Below are positions 23,904-33,569 of a stretch of 64,000 nucleotides of DNA, one piece after another. The DNA lies in assembly GCA_950097015.1 (NCBI GenBank), contig CATNEN010000024.1, positions 2,485,501 through 2,549,500 on the forward strand. Direction: 5' to 3'. Each line of letters opens with the position of its first letter. Position 1 is the first letter of the stretch. Source of the DNA: Macrostomum hystrix (lineage: Eukaryota; Platyhelminthes; Macrostomidae). The notes under the pieces are model-generated. The model was not told where the DNA came from. It saw only the letters and a program-made list of their open reading frames with translations, and ran no database searches. The translations under genes and the position numbers were made by a program.

Positions 23904-26563
23904 TCAGTATAGCTGGTGCTGTACAAACATCTGCAACTGTCCTTTCTCATCGAACGGACCAAGAAGTGACGCGCCAGTGGCAGCGGCAGCAGCAGCAGCA
24001 GCAGCAGTCTCCTCTGAGAAGGCGACAAATTGCACAGCGGAGCGGCAGTCCGCGCAGCAACCGACAACGGCTGCGGCCGGGGCACCGGAAGCTTCGGCTG
24101 TTGAACTAGTCGAAGTTGCATTCGCAGCCGCCACTGCCTCGGCGACAATATCGACGCTGCTAACAACGTTGGAGCGCATTGAAGCGGAAACTGCGGAGAC
24201 TGCATCGTTGGTGGTTGACGCTGGCGGCCGTCGCTCCAGCACGCCGTGGCAGCGTCGGCTGCGCACCACCTGAAGGCAGCCTCGACTGACGTCCAGGCTG
24301 ACCTGACAGCAGCGGATTTGATTGGCTGATATTAGACAATAGCAATCAAAAATTGAGGTAGGTCAGATAGGCAATCACCTGTAGCCTAGGCAGCAGTGCC
24401 GGTGGCAGCTGAGACAAATAAGCCATCGTGTCAGCCAGCTGGCCAGAGTACAGGCCTGGACAGGGCCACAGTCGCATCAGCCGGTTTAGTAGTGACATCA
24501 GGGCCAGGCAGGCGTGACCATCGGCTGGCAGTCGGCCAGTCTCCAGGATCTGGTCGCCGCACTGGGCTGTGTAGACCCGCTGTTCGTCATCGGTTATGAT
24601 TAGACTGCGGCTGCTGTCCTGGGCGGACAGCCACAGGACTACCTGGCCTGCGGGTAGGCGGTGTGGCATTGGGATTACTACCAGGAATTCGTTTAGGCGA
24701 AAGGGTGATAAGTGTCTCTAGATCCCATTGATACCCACAATCCTTTAAACCAATAAAATCCAATTTTTTTATCCTAATGATCCTGACCCTGAAATCTTTT
24801 AAACACATGAAATCCCATTTCCTTTGATCCTAATGATCCTGATCCTGCAATCTTTTTTACCCATGAAATCCCATTTCCTTTGATCCTAATGATCCTGATC
24901 CTGCAATCCTTTAAACCCATGAAATCCCATTACTTTATGCTCAACTGATCTCCATGAAAAGCTATCAACGGGCACTCACCTCTGCACCCGGTCCTGCACA
25001 CCAGCCAGGGCGCCAGGTCGCGCAGGGCCATCCGACAGCCGCAGACAGTGACGCAATCGACTTTCGAGTCGGCAGATCGGCACAGGCCCAGTGGAAAGCG
25101 CTGGCCAGCAGGCGCAGTCGGCAATGCGGCGGTCGCCAAATCTCTGGACTGTCGACTCAGCTCAGCCAGGTAGCAGCATCGGCACAGAAACGGCGCCGCC
25201 ACTAATGCCGCCTTGTCGGATGTAGTGTGCAATAAAGTTAAGCTCGCAGACGCTTCGCCTAGCAGGGCGCAGCTGACCCGATAGATCTGGGAGCCCCCGA
25301 GGCGTCCGCAGTGCCCGCTGTGGCAGTGCCCACTCAGGGGCATTGAAATCAGCCAGAACTCCTTGCCGCACAGCTGGCAGCACTCGGACAGAGTTTTCAG
25401 CGACACGGAGGCAGCGACAGCGTCTGACGATGAATTACGGATGCATTTTAAAGCACAGAAAATAGAATATATTTTTTAAAATCCAGTATTTTTTCTTTCC
25501 TACTATTCGGCTTTAACAGTCACTGTCCCTCGGCAACAAGTACTTCGACCCTCTGTCATAAACATTTTTTTTCAAGTATTTTGACCACCTGCCCTTTGAT
25601 CGCCGCCACTGCCACTCATTCCTAAGTACTTTGACCCCCCTCACTGCAACCTTTCTTAAGTACTTTGACCCCCGTCACTGCCACCGATTTCTAAGTAACT
25701 TGACCTCCGTCGCTGCCACCGATTTTTAAGAAATTTGACCCCCGTCACTGCCACTCATTCCTAAGTACTTTGACCCCCGTCATTGCAACCTTTCCGAAGT
25801 ACTTTGACCCTCCTTACTGCAACCTTTCCTAAGTACTTTGACCCCCTCACTGCAACCTTTCTTAAGTACTTTGACCCCCGTCACTGCCACCGATTTCTAA
25901 GTAACTTGACCTCCGTCGCTGCCACCGATTTTTAAGAAATTTGACCCCCGTCACTGCCACTCATTCCTAAGTACTTTGACCCCCGTCATTGCAACCTTTC
26001 CGAAGTACTTTGACCCTCCTTACTGCAACCTTTCCTAAGTACTTTGACCCCCGTTACTGCCACTCATTCCTAAGTACTTTGACCCCCGTTACTGCCTCCG
26101 ATTCCTAAGTAATTTGACTCCCGTTACTGCCACTCATTCCTAAGTACTTTGACCACCGTCACTGCCACTCATTCCTAAGTAATTTGACCCCCGTTACTGC
26201 CACCGATTCCTAAATACTCTGCCACCGAGTCCTAAGTACTTTGACCCCCGTCACTGGTCCTCATTCCAGAACAGAAATCCGAATTCGCCTACCGGCACTC
26301 CCGGTGCAATCCTTAGCATGCCCATTGGCCAGAGCTCGCCAGTGCCTGTCGCAGAGTTTCGCCGCGCCTAGCCTGCGATGCCTCAGCTCTAGCAGAATCC
26401 GACAGCCGGCGCCGTCGGGCAGCTCGGCGAATCCGCGAGATCGCCGGCTGCAGAGGCGCTCGCAGCCGGCCGCAATGCAGGGAAGCCAACGCTGGGGCCT
26501 GCTAACTGGGGCTGAGTCAGCCGCGGCCTTAGCCGAACTGGGCCTTGCAGTCTCGCTGTTTGA
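23904..26563 (-). CDS. Cysteine-rich protein of unknown function (5' end unresolved)
   Basis: Exons in transcript order are 26563-26293, 25423-24980, 24677-24379 and 24269-23904, with junction phases 1, 1 and 0 all matching. I do not recognise the family. The second exon carries Cys/His pairs (CCQLCGKEFW, HCHSGHCGR, FLCRCCYL, CVTVCGC, CRTGCR) that could form zinc-binding sites. The third exon is Leu-rich (LALMSLLNRLMRLWPCPGLY). The last has an Ala/Ser-rich linker, another CCADC pair and ends FDEKGQLQMFVQHQLY. The GC-rich third codon position agrees with neighbouring genes. The first exon listed follows a good acceptor (CACCTTCCGCAG) and contains ELPDGAGCRILLEL with CDRHWRALA, faintly like an F-box, but this is weak. 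Further upstream exons may exist. The exon at 25423 rests on phase and acceptor match only. Confidence 0.55.
24760..24945. repeat. About 56-bp tandem repeat (3 copies) in the Cys-rich gene intron
   Basis: Three units with the shared cores TTTGATCCTAATGATCCTGA and CCTTTAAACCCATGAAATCC lie between the exons at 24677 and 24980. Confidence 0.8.
25540..26262. repeat. 35-bp minisatellite in the Cys-rich gene intron
   Basis: About 20 degenerate units with the core CCTAAGTACTTTGACCCCCG followed by TCACTGCCACTCATT. It occupies the intron between the exons at 25423 and 26293. A block of several units is itself duplicated (about 25620-25800 and 25850-26030). Confidence 0.92.
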
Positions 26564-26899
26564 CTGCGGAAGGTGACGTACGTTAGTGAAGTAATTGTAA
26601 AACTTTATTAAGCCATTTTCTTCAGCTATTTGCTTAATAATTATTTAGCTAAAGATTTGAGACTATTTTAAAGTTGTCAAGATTTTTTATCAATACTTTT
26701 CTGTATTTTAAAAAATTAAACGATTGTTCCCAATCTTCTAAACTGTTTGATTGATACTTTAAAATATCACTGATTCCATTTTTCCTTAATATTGGCCATT
26801 CTGTGAATCACCTATTTAAATTATCTAAACTTATAATAATATAAAATAAAACTATATCTAATTTCGGATTATGAAAGATGATTAACAGGACCAAATTTT

Positions 26900-27380
26900 G
26901 GTTACACATCTTTTGAAACAAGAAACAAGTCGCTGAATTTTCAGACCGTCAAGATATTCAATGGTTCTGACCGAAGGTCGGATTATTCCCCTAAGCGCTA
27001 GTTTATTTCATACACCCCTATACACGAATTAGCACTACGCCTCAGTGCGGCCTAGCCAAGCCTTATAAATTGATCAGCATGTCACCCGAATGTGCCTGCA
27101 TCATCTCCGTCTTCGGTGGTCATGTACTTTTATCTAGACGGACTGCTGGACCTTCAAGGGCTACAACAGGTAGAAATAGGCCACTATCGATACCCTGACG
27201 CGAATTTCTCCCATTTCACTGATCAAGCCTAAATATTAGGCGCAGCACAGCCACAGGACACCCTCGTGTGTCAACTAATCAGTCACCAACCAACGCTGTT
27301 AGCATTCGGGCGCTGCCAAAAATGTTCAGGGGGTATTGAAACTAAAAAACAGGCGGCAAAATGGCTTGGTATTCCTACTG
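26900..27380 (+). mobile_element. Dispersed repeat family, copy 2
   Basis: Shares GAAACAAGAAACAAGTCG, TTCATACACCCCTATACACG, GATCAGCATGTCACCCGAAT and the GCCTAAATATTAGGC palindrome with copies 1 and 3. Copies 2 and 3 also share GGACACCCTCG, CAATCAGTCACCA-type sequence and CAAAATGGCTTG, which sets a right end near 27380. The 5' end is shorter than in the other copies. Confidence 0.8.
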
Positions 27381-27819
27381 TTAATCCAATAACTTTTATT
27401 TCTAAATAAAGTAATAATTGCAAAATTTTAACTTTTCATTGATCCTGAACTTTCATTAATAAACTAATAAATTCGATTAAATTGTAATTGGATCTTTTAT
27501 AAGCAAACAATGCTTAGTGATGCAACAAGACAATGACACAATGCTGTACAAATTCAGATTTAACTGAATTTATTTTTTTCAATTCGTCTGAAGTTTAGAA
27601 AAAGCCAAAATAAGACAAAAAACTTTTAAATGCTACTAATTTGCATTTACAAGTAGCAACGCGCGGACATAACCAATTTATTATCTGAGTGAAACCCAAA
27701 ATTTGAACATATAAAAATGGAGCAAATTTATAGACATACTAAATCAATATTATTTTTTAACAATAATAATGATCTAAAACTTTTCTGAACGGTAAAAATA
27801 TGTGTAATAAAATTAAACT
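27381..27819. other. AT-rich intergenic region
   Basis: No coding, RNA or repeat feature can be supported here. Confidence 0.4.
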
Positions 27820-28026
27820 CTAGTCTTTCTGCCTGATACCAGAGCGAAACTCTTGTACTTCACGATAGAGACCAGACAGTACAGCTACACCAGTAGGTCC
27901 GTGTACTGCAAAGAAACATATTATAAATGCGCTGCCGCCAACGTAGGCCTTTGGATGGCGCAGGAAATGAGCGTTCACTCGCGCTTTCAATCGACTGGAC
28001 CAATTGGACTGTGGCTGGGGCATCAC
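27820..28026 (-). CDS. Possible small single-pass membrane protein (68 aa)
   Basis: An intact 68-codon frame starts with ATGATGCCCCAGCC on the minus strand. A basic N-terminus (SRLKARVNAHFLRHPKAY) is followed by one hydrophobic segment (GGSAFIICFFAVHGPTGVAV) and a polar C-terminus ending GIRQKD. Such a layout is common in small mitochondrial or ER membrane proteins, but I recognise no family. It is AT/GC-neutral and unspliced, unlike its neighbours. It could also be a chance frame. Confidence 0.35.
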   Translation of the reverse strand: MMPQPQSNWSSRLKARVNAHFLRHPKAYVGGSAFIICFFAVHGPTGVAVLSGLYREVQEFRSGIRQKD

Positions 28027-28402
28027 CGATTGGCTGGAAGAATGATATCACGCGGATAAATTATAACCCTGCTTGTCACTTACTCTGATACGACAGTCAG
28101 TTTTTTACTTGCTTTTCACCAACTCAAACAGTACAAAGAGACATTCCCAAATCCCAAAGATTCCAAGACCACATGTATCTTTATAGGAATTTGTGGGTGC
28201 TATGTCAATCAAAAATTTGTTGGAAGGATTTCACTGAATTTATACTTTTTAGACAGCCTACATTGGACAATTTTTGTTTGAGACTCGAGCCCTGAGTTTT
28301 TAATCCCTATGCACATTTTGTGACCATTCTGTGGTATATATAATTCTAAATTTACTGGCTTGGTGGTGAGTTTTCAATGCCATAATGGAGGTGGTGGTAA
28401 GG

Positions 28403-28747
28403 AGGCCTGCAGGCGATGGCTCATCATTTTCGTGACACTAGACCCGCAGCCAGCGAGGAGGCAATTCTGCCCATTTCGCTGACTCCTGAGCACACACGCA
28501 CACAAATACTGTACACAGGCATGCGCTCACACAGGTGTGTACATCTGCCCTGACTTTCTCATCGTCAGGCAGTGTACACTTCACTGTGTCTTGGAGGTTG
28601 GCCCTCAAGGGCGTCAATTGCACGACAAGCCCCAAAGCCTTCTCTCCGCGGCTGCGCCCCAAATAAATGTGGCCTCGCCGTGGAATCGAACTTAGGGACC
28701 GTGGTGCGAGAGGCAAATGCGTTAACCGCTCTGCCACTCACCCCCAA
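28403..28747 (-). mobile_element. tRNA-derived SINE (family 1), near full length
   Basis: On the minus strand the 5' end reads GTGAGTGGCAGAGCGGTTAA, containing an A box (TGGCAGAGCGG). About 40 nt on comes AGTTCGATTCC, a near-consensus B box. A long unrelated body extends to about 28403. It matches 58553-58919 along its length and 3426-3560 in part. Pol III A/B boxes plus dispersed copies define a tRNA-derived SINE. Confidence 0.85.
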
Positions 28748-28749
28748 GT

Positions 28750-30000
28750 TCATTGCTTGTTCTTATAGGCTTTGGTCTATAATGTCTCGATGGTTGGCAA
28801 TGCAGCCTGTACCTGCTGCTGGATGAGAACTTTCTAGTACTAACATCTGAGCAGGTAGCTGAGCAGCCTCTTTTCTGAGCATTTAGCTTTATCTAGATCT
28901 CTTTCTGATCAGCTGCTTAGTTACAAGCATCAGTGTGCTTAAATCTGAGAGATGCTTCAACATGCTGCAGTTTTGATAAGATAAAAACCTAATGGGTTAA
29001 TAAGGCAAAGTAAAATTTTAGCAATAAGTGTTGTCCATTTCCTCAAATCATCTATAAAGGTTGTTAGCAAGGGCAACAGCAATTATTAGCAGCCAAAATG
29101 TTATAGCCAAAATTCCTGTTGGCGGTAACCTGACACCTAAGAAAATGTATAAAGCTTAGAAGATATAAAGATTTAAGAGCATAGCTAGTCTGAATTCAGT
29201 GAATAGCTACAACAGAATATAAATATGCCTGGGCCTACCTATTAGATAAGCTAAGCTTAAGCAATTAAGCTAATTTTCACTTTATCCTAACTTACCTTAC
29301 TTAGTCATGAACAATCCCAAACATCATTCCCTGACAAGACAGCTAAACAATTCCAGGCAATCCTCTAGTTTCTCACATTTACTTTTTAACTCAAATTTAG
29401 TTAATAAATTTTTTTAATACTTCTTTATACTAAAATATTTAAAATATGATTAACAACCAACAAGCTACTCAGTCACACTTGGATGGCATAATAGTGTGCC
29501 ACCCAGAAACTAATGTTGCTAACAGGTAACAAGGCCCGGCAAGCTATCAGCCAACAAGGAAAGAATTACCTCATCTTTCCCTCCTAGTCCCTCCTGCCCA
29601 TTTTCCTTATCTCTCTCTTTAGTTTTGGTCATAGACAAAGCCATGCACTGCCACATCAAACAAAAACTAGCTTGTGTTAAAGTACAAGTATTAGCTTATG
29701 GAGTGCTGAACTATAGCAAGAAAGTTATTATATTTTGTAAAAAATTAAAGGCCTGAAACTATACTTAGCAGATTGCCCACTTCGATATTATAATTTATAT
29801 TAGTAAACATAAAAGCCAAATCAGACAAGTTAATCCTAGGCTTAGTTTTGAACTTATGTAATCTATCTAAGTGAATAAAAACACTTTAAATTAGGCCTAA
29901 TTAGCTGATAAATCTCACTTGAAAATAATTATGAAAATTTATGACAAAATAGCCAGGTTATTTCTACACTAGGCCTACAGCTGTTCTTTTCCTTGAGCTC
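28750..30000. other. AT-rich intergenic region
   Basis: Short unrelated sequence with no coding frame or array. A CCCTCCTAGTCCCTCC pyrimidine patch lies near 29580. Nothing else can be supported. Confidence 0.4.
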
Positions 30001-30009
30001 ATATATTGT

Positions 30010-31605
30010 TGGGTGCTGGTCATTTCGTCAACTGCCAGTTCGTCAACTTGGTTGATGAATTGACCAACATTTTAAGGTGGTCTCACTTGCAGTTGACGAA
30101 ATGACCAAGGTTTTAGATTGCTTCATCAGTCAGTTGACAAAATGACCTGAGAATGTTAGTTACTTCGTCAACTGGCTAGCTACAGTTTGCAAATGTCATA
30201 ACATGTACATAACATTACCTTTGTTATCATTACTTATTATCCGGAACGTTCTCAATCCATCTTTGCCACCCCCCTAAACTGACAACGTGCCCTGTCTCTG
30301 TAGCTTGAACCAGGGCCCCTCACGCTGACACCTGTTCTCTTAAGCTGACAATGTGCACCCTGTCTCTGTAACTTGAACCAGGGCCCCTCGTGCTGACACC
30401 TGTTCTCTTAAGCTGACAATGTGCACCGTCTCTTTTACTTAAACCAGCGCCCCTCACGTTGACACATGTTCTCTCAATCTCTCAATGCGAATTAGCACCT
30501 TGTCTTAATCCTCAACTATCATGTCTCAACAACCCCACCAGCCAAACCAATCTGAAATACTTTAAACCTGACACTGCAACCTCCTCAAACACTATATAAT
30601 GGAGTAGGGTTTCAGGAGGGCCACTCAGTTTTTTATGTCTTGGTAATGGACACTGATAAGTGTATTCAGTGCTCAGAGACTGTGTGGCCACATCAACAGG
30701 CCATACAGTGCGATTCGTGCCAAAAGTGGCAACATCAAACTTGTAGGACTAGAATCTCACAAGCAGAGTACAGGCAGCTTATGCAGCAGGACGTGTTTGC
30801 ATGGTCGTGTGCCACTTGTCAGGCAAGACCAGCGGCGGAGCCAGCAACAGAGCCAGCATTGGAGGTTGAGGGCTGGCACCAGAGACTCAAGCAGTGGGCC
30901 AAGAGAGTGCAGTTGACACTCTACCCACTTCTGCACCTGCTGCACATGGAGGCCAAGCTTGTGCCAGTGCATCCGGCGCTGGTGCACCAGGGTGCTTAGG
31001 AGTGCCAGCACAGAGCACGGTATGAGCATCTGCAGACGAGTGTGGAGCGGTACTGGGCACAGTACCGCACTGGTGAGTTGTCAATCCGTGCATTCCTGCT
31101 CCGGTGCTCGTGCCTTGGCCACATTCCCCAGTTTGCGTACAGACAGCGGCAACAGGTGCAGCAGTAGCAGCAGGACTAGTATGTACATAAGTGGATAAGT
31201 GTACTGTACATTCTGCGCATGTCTTCAGCTTTATATTTGATTGTGACCTTTGTGGTGGCCATTGTGATCTTTGTGATTTTGTGCAATGCATTTTTCTTTT
31301 TTTACTATACAAACTGCATCTTTGTGGCAGTAACTCCGCCATTGTCTGGTCCCAAGCCCAGAATGAGAAAGGAGGAGGGCTGCATTGAATAAACATGCAA
31401 CGGAAGGGAAAAAAATTTCATGTGGGGCATGTATTATTGGCAGTTGACGAAGTGACCAAAAGTTGACATTGTCCCATTGAACAGTTGACGAAATAACCAA
31501 GCTTTGAAAGTATCCTATTGGTTGGTTGACGAAACGACCAATACGGGGAATGGGTTGACGATGTGTCCAGTTGACGAAATGGCAGTTGACGAAATGACTA
31601 GGATC
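30010..31605 (+). mobile_element. MULE-like DNA transposon, internally deleted
   Basis: The ends carry inverted copies of the same motif. The left end reads GGTCATTTCGTCAACTGCCA and the right end gives the reverse complement, GGCAGTTGACGAAATGACTA. Further GTTGACGAAATGACC-type copies lie inside each end (30010-30180 and 31440-31600), the sub-terminal repeats typical of many MULEs. Inside is a PHD-type zinc-finger frame and, in another frame, a fragment ending IPQFAYRQRQQVQQ. No transposase catalytic core remains. A 12-bp CTCATATATTGT occurs at 29998-30009 and 31636-31647 and may be chance or an imperfectly placed target duplication. Confidence 0.75.
30640..30999 (+). CDS. PHD-type zinc-finger protein of the transposon, truncated
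   Basis: A 119-codon frame with a clear PHD pattern: CIQC, then C-DSC-QKW, H-QTC and a final CATC pair with the preceding Trp (FAWSC). PHD/FLYWCH-like fingers at the N-terminus are known in MULE-type transposon proteins. After the finger come an Ala/Glu-rich linker and a short basic/Leu stretch. The expected transposase domain is absent. A relic of the C-terminus (GELSIRAFLLRCSCLGHIPQ) continues in another frame just downstream, about 31020-31165. It lies between inverted ends of the same element, so it is probably transposon-derived and not a host gene. Confidence 0.6.
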   Translation: MVMDTDKCIQCSETVWPHQQAIQCDSCQKWQHQTCRTRISQAEYRQLMQQDVFAWSCATCQARPAAEPATEPALEVEGWHQRLKQWAKRVQLTLYPLLHLLHMEAKLVPVHPALVHQGA

Positions 31606-31609
31606 CATA

Positions 31610-33569
31610 TTGTAACTGTTATTGTACTCACATTACTCATATATTGTAACCTAGACAGAGTCACAGAAGTGAAAAAAGGACGACTATAAATGGTTTAAAA
31701 AATAGGGAAACTTTTCTGCTTAACTAAGGCAAGGCAAGCTAGGCCATTGGTATTGTACTGTACAATTTGTACATCGTACACTAAAATTAATCGTAGAGAT
31801 TAATTTTCATTACAACTGCTGAGCATGGAATGGCAAAGAAAACATAATACATGGTGCATCGATCGCGATTCGCGATGTGCTAATTATGCAATCTTGCGCG
31901 ATAAAGAAGGCCTCTAATGTTGAAACTAATTGAAAAGAAAAACGAATTGAATTGATTCGACTAATAGTGCCTCGCACGCACCGCGCGCACGCATACATTC
32001 ATACATCCGTTTAAATTCAATCCTTTCATTTTAAAATGATGAAATACGAGACACTCCTTATTTTTTATATGTATACAAACTATATTATTCACGGTATTTA
32101 AATATATATATTCGGAAATTGTTTTACAAGAAAATTTTATATAGGAGCTGTTAATATACAGTTGTTATTATCCTGCCTTTCTGTAAACGCGTGGGTTTAA
32201 CTTCTCCTATTTACGCGAAACAGCGCGGTCATTGGGAAAAAGTTACAGCTTCATAAGCATCTTATGTGAGGCTTACTGAAGATGATGTTTCAAAGGCAAC
32301 GGAACATCATGTTTCCCGAAAATTCTCAAACTTATTGATACAGTAGAATGCCTTAATATGCGGAATGGACTACCGAATGGCGACGATTTATTTAAGGTAT
32401 TAATCTTAAGTTAGAATACCTGTGCATGTTTGGTGCAAATTCAGGTGCAGAAGAAATTTGCTAATTAAGTTTCATTATTACCCGTTTTGGCTTTTAAGGT
32501 AAATCGACTGAATAAAATAAAATTTTATTAAGAAGAGGCTTAAGCTTACTTGTTACAATGCCAGACTCACAAATTGAAAGTCATGTATTCTTTTACTGAC
32601 TGCTCTGAAACAATTATTTTCTTTTATGAATACACTTAACTCTATATTGTCTCAGTTCAACCAGCTCTTAAATGTGTACCAGAATTAACTGGGTAACTAA
32701 TCATTGTGTGGCATCCCCCAGTCCATGGACTGAACAGCCATGCAGCAGCCTTGACTGTGCTGTCGGCCGGCTTCACATCTGGCCTAATTGTGGCAGGTAT
32801 ATTCTTATATCTAGTTTGTTAAATTATTATATAGGCTTATATTAAAAAGTTATTCAAATAAAGTATACACATGGAAATCACTCTGTTGCCTCAAATTGCC
32901 TTAGGCCTAAATGCATACAATTTTTAGTCCATACAAAAAAAATAAATTTTAGTATATTTTTGCTCTATTATCATGATAGTGATACTGATAATAACTATAT
33001 CATATCAGTTAAAACATTATATTATATTTTACTATTCTACTATATACCAAACAAATTTATAGCTAGACTTTTTACACACACTGTATTATGGAGCCCTGCA
33101 TGCTTAGGAATGTCTTATAACTGTTATAAAATAAACCATAAAAATAAGAAGGAATGCTTGCCCTATCCGATTTTGTAATTTGAGTTTAGAGCCTAAGTCT
33201 ATGAATATCTATGAAGATCTAATTCTAAGCTAAATTATCTACTTTAGTGTCACTATTAATAAGGCTTGCAGAAATTTTCTATTGAGTACAAGCTTGTCCC
33301 TTAAAAAGACATAAAAGCAAATAAATATACATATAGGCCTAACATAACTTAAAAGTTCTTTCATGGAAGTCTTCTTGAAATTATTTATGAATGTATTTAT
33401 TCTATGATTTTAGAGCCTAAATTGTGGTCCTGAAATCTTATAATTGTAGTATGTTTTTATTTATATTTCATTTTAATTACCCCAATCTTATTTTTCAGCA
33501 CAGTAATTTATAAAGTCCATTTAGATTTCACTGATGCTTCAATATATGGCATGAGCATCAAGTGCAGTG
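31610..33569. other. Intergenic region and Nischarin 5' flank
   Basis: AT-rich sequence. Apart from the SINE tail at 32652-32735 no feature is supported. A GC-rich patch ending GGCCTAATTGTGGCAG|GTATAT at about 32720-32798 could be a 5' non-coding exon of the Nischarin-like gene. A possible acceptor (AAGTGCAG) ends at 33567, three bases before the ATG. Confidence 0.35.
32652..32735 (+). mobile_element. SINE tail fragment (family 2)
   Basis: TCAGTTCAACCAGCTCTTAA, TGTGTACCAG and TTAACTGGGTAACTAATC match the tail at 9608-9665 and resemble a 3' module common in invertebrate tRNA SINEs. The tRNA-like head is missing. Confidence 0.5.

Noticed and set aside
26241-26576. Plus-strand coding exon
   Set aside because: Open on the plus strand too, but the minus-strand reading has a good acceptor, a donor of matching phase to the next Cys-rich exon, and GC-rich third positions.
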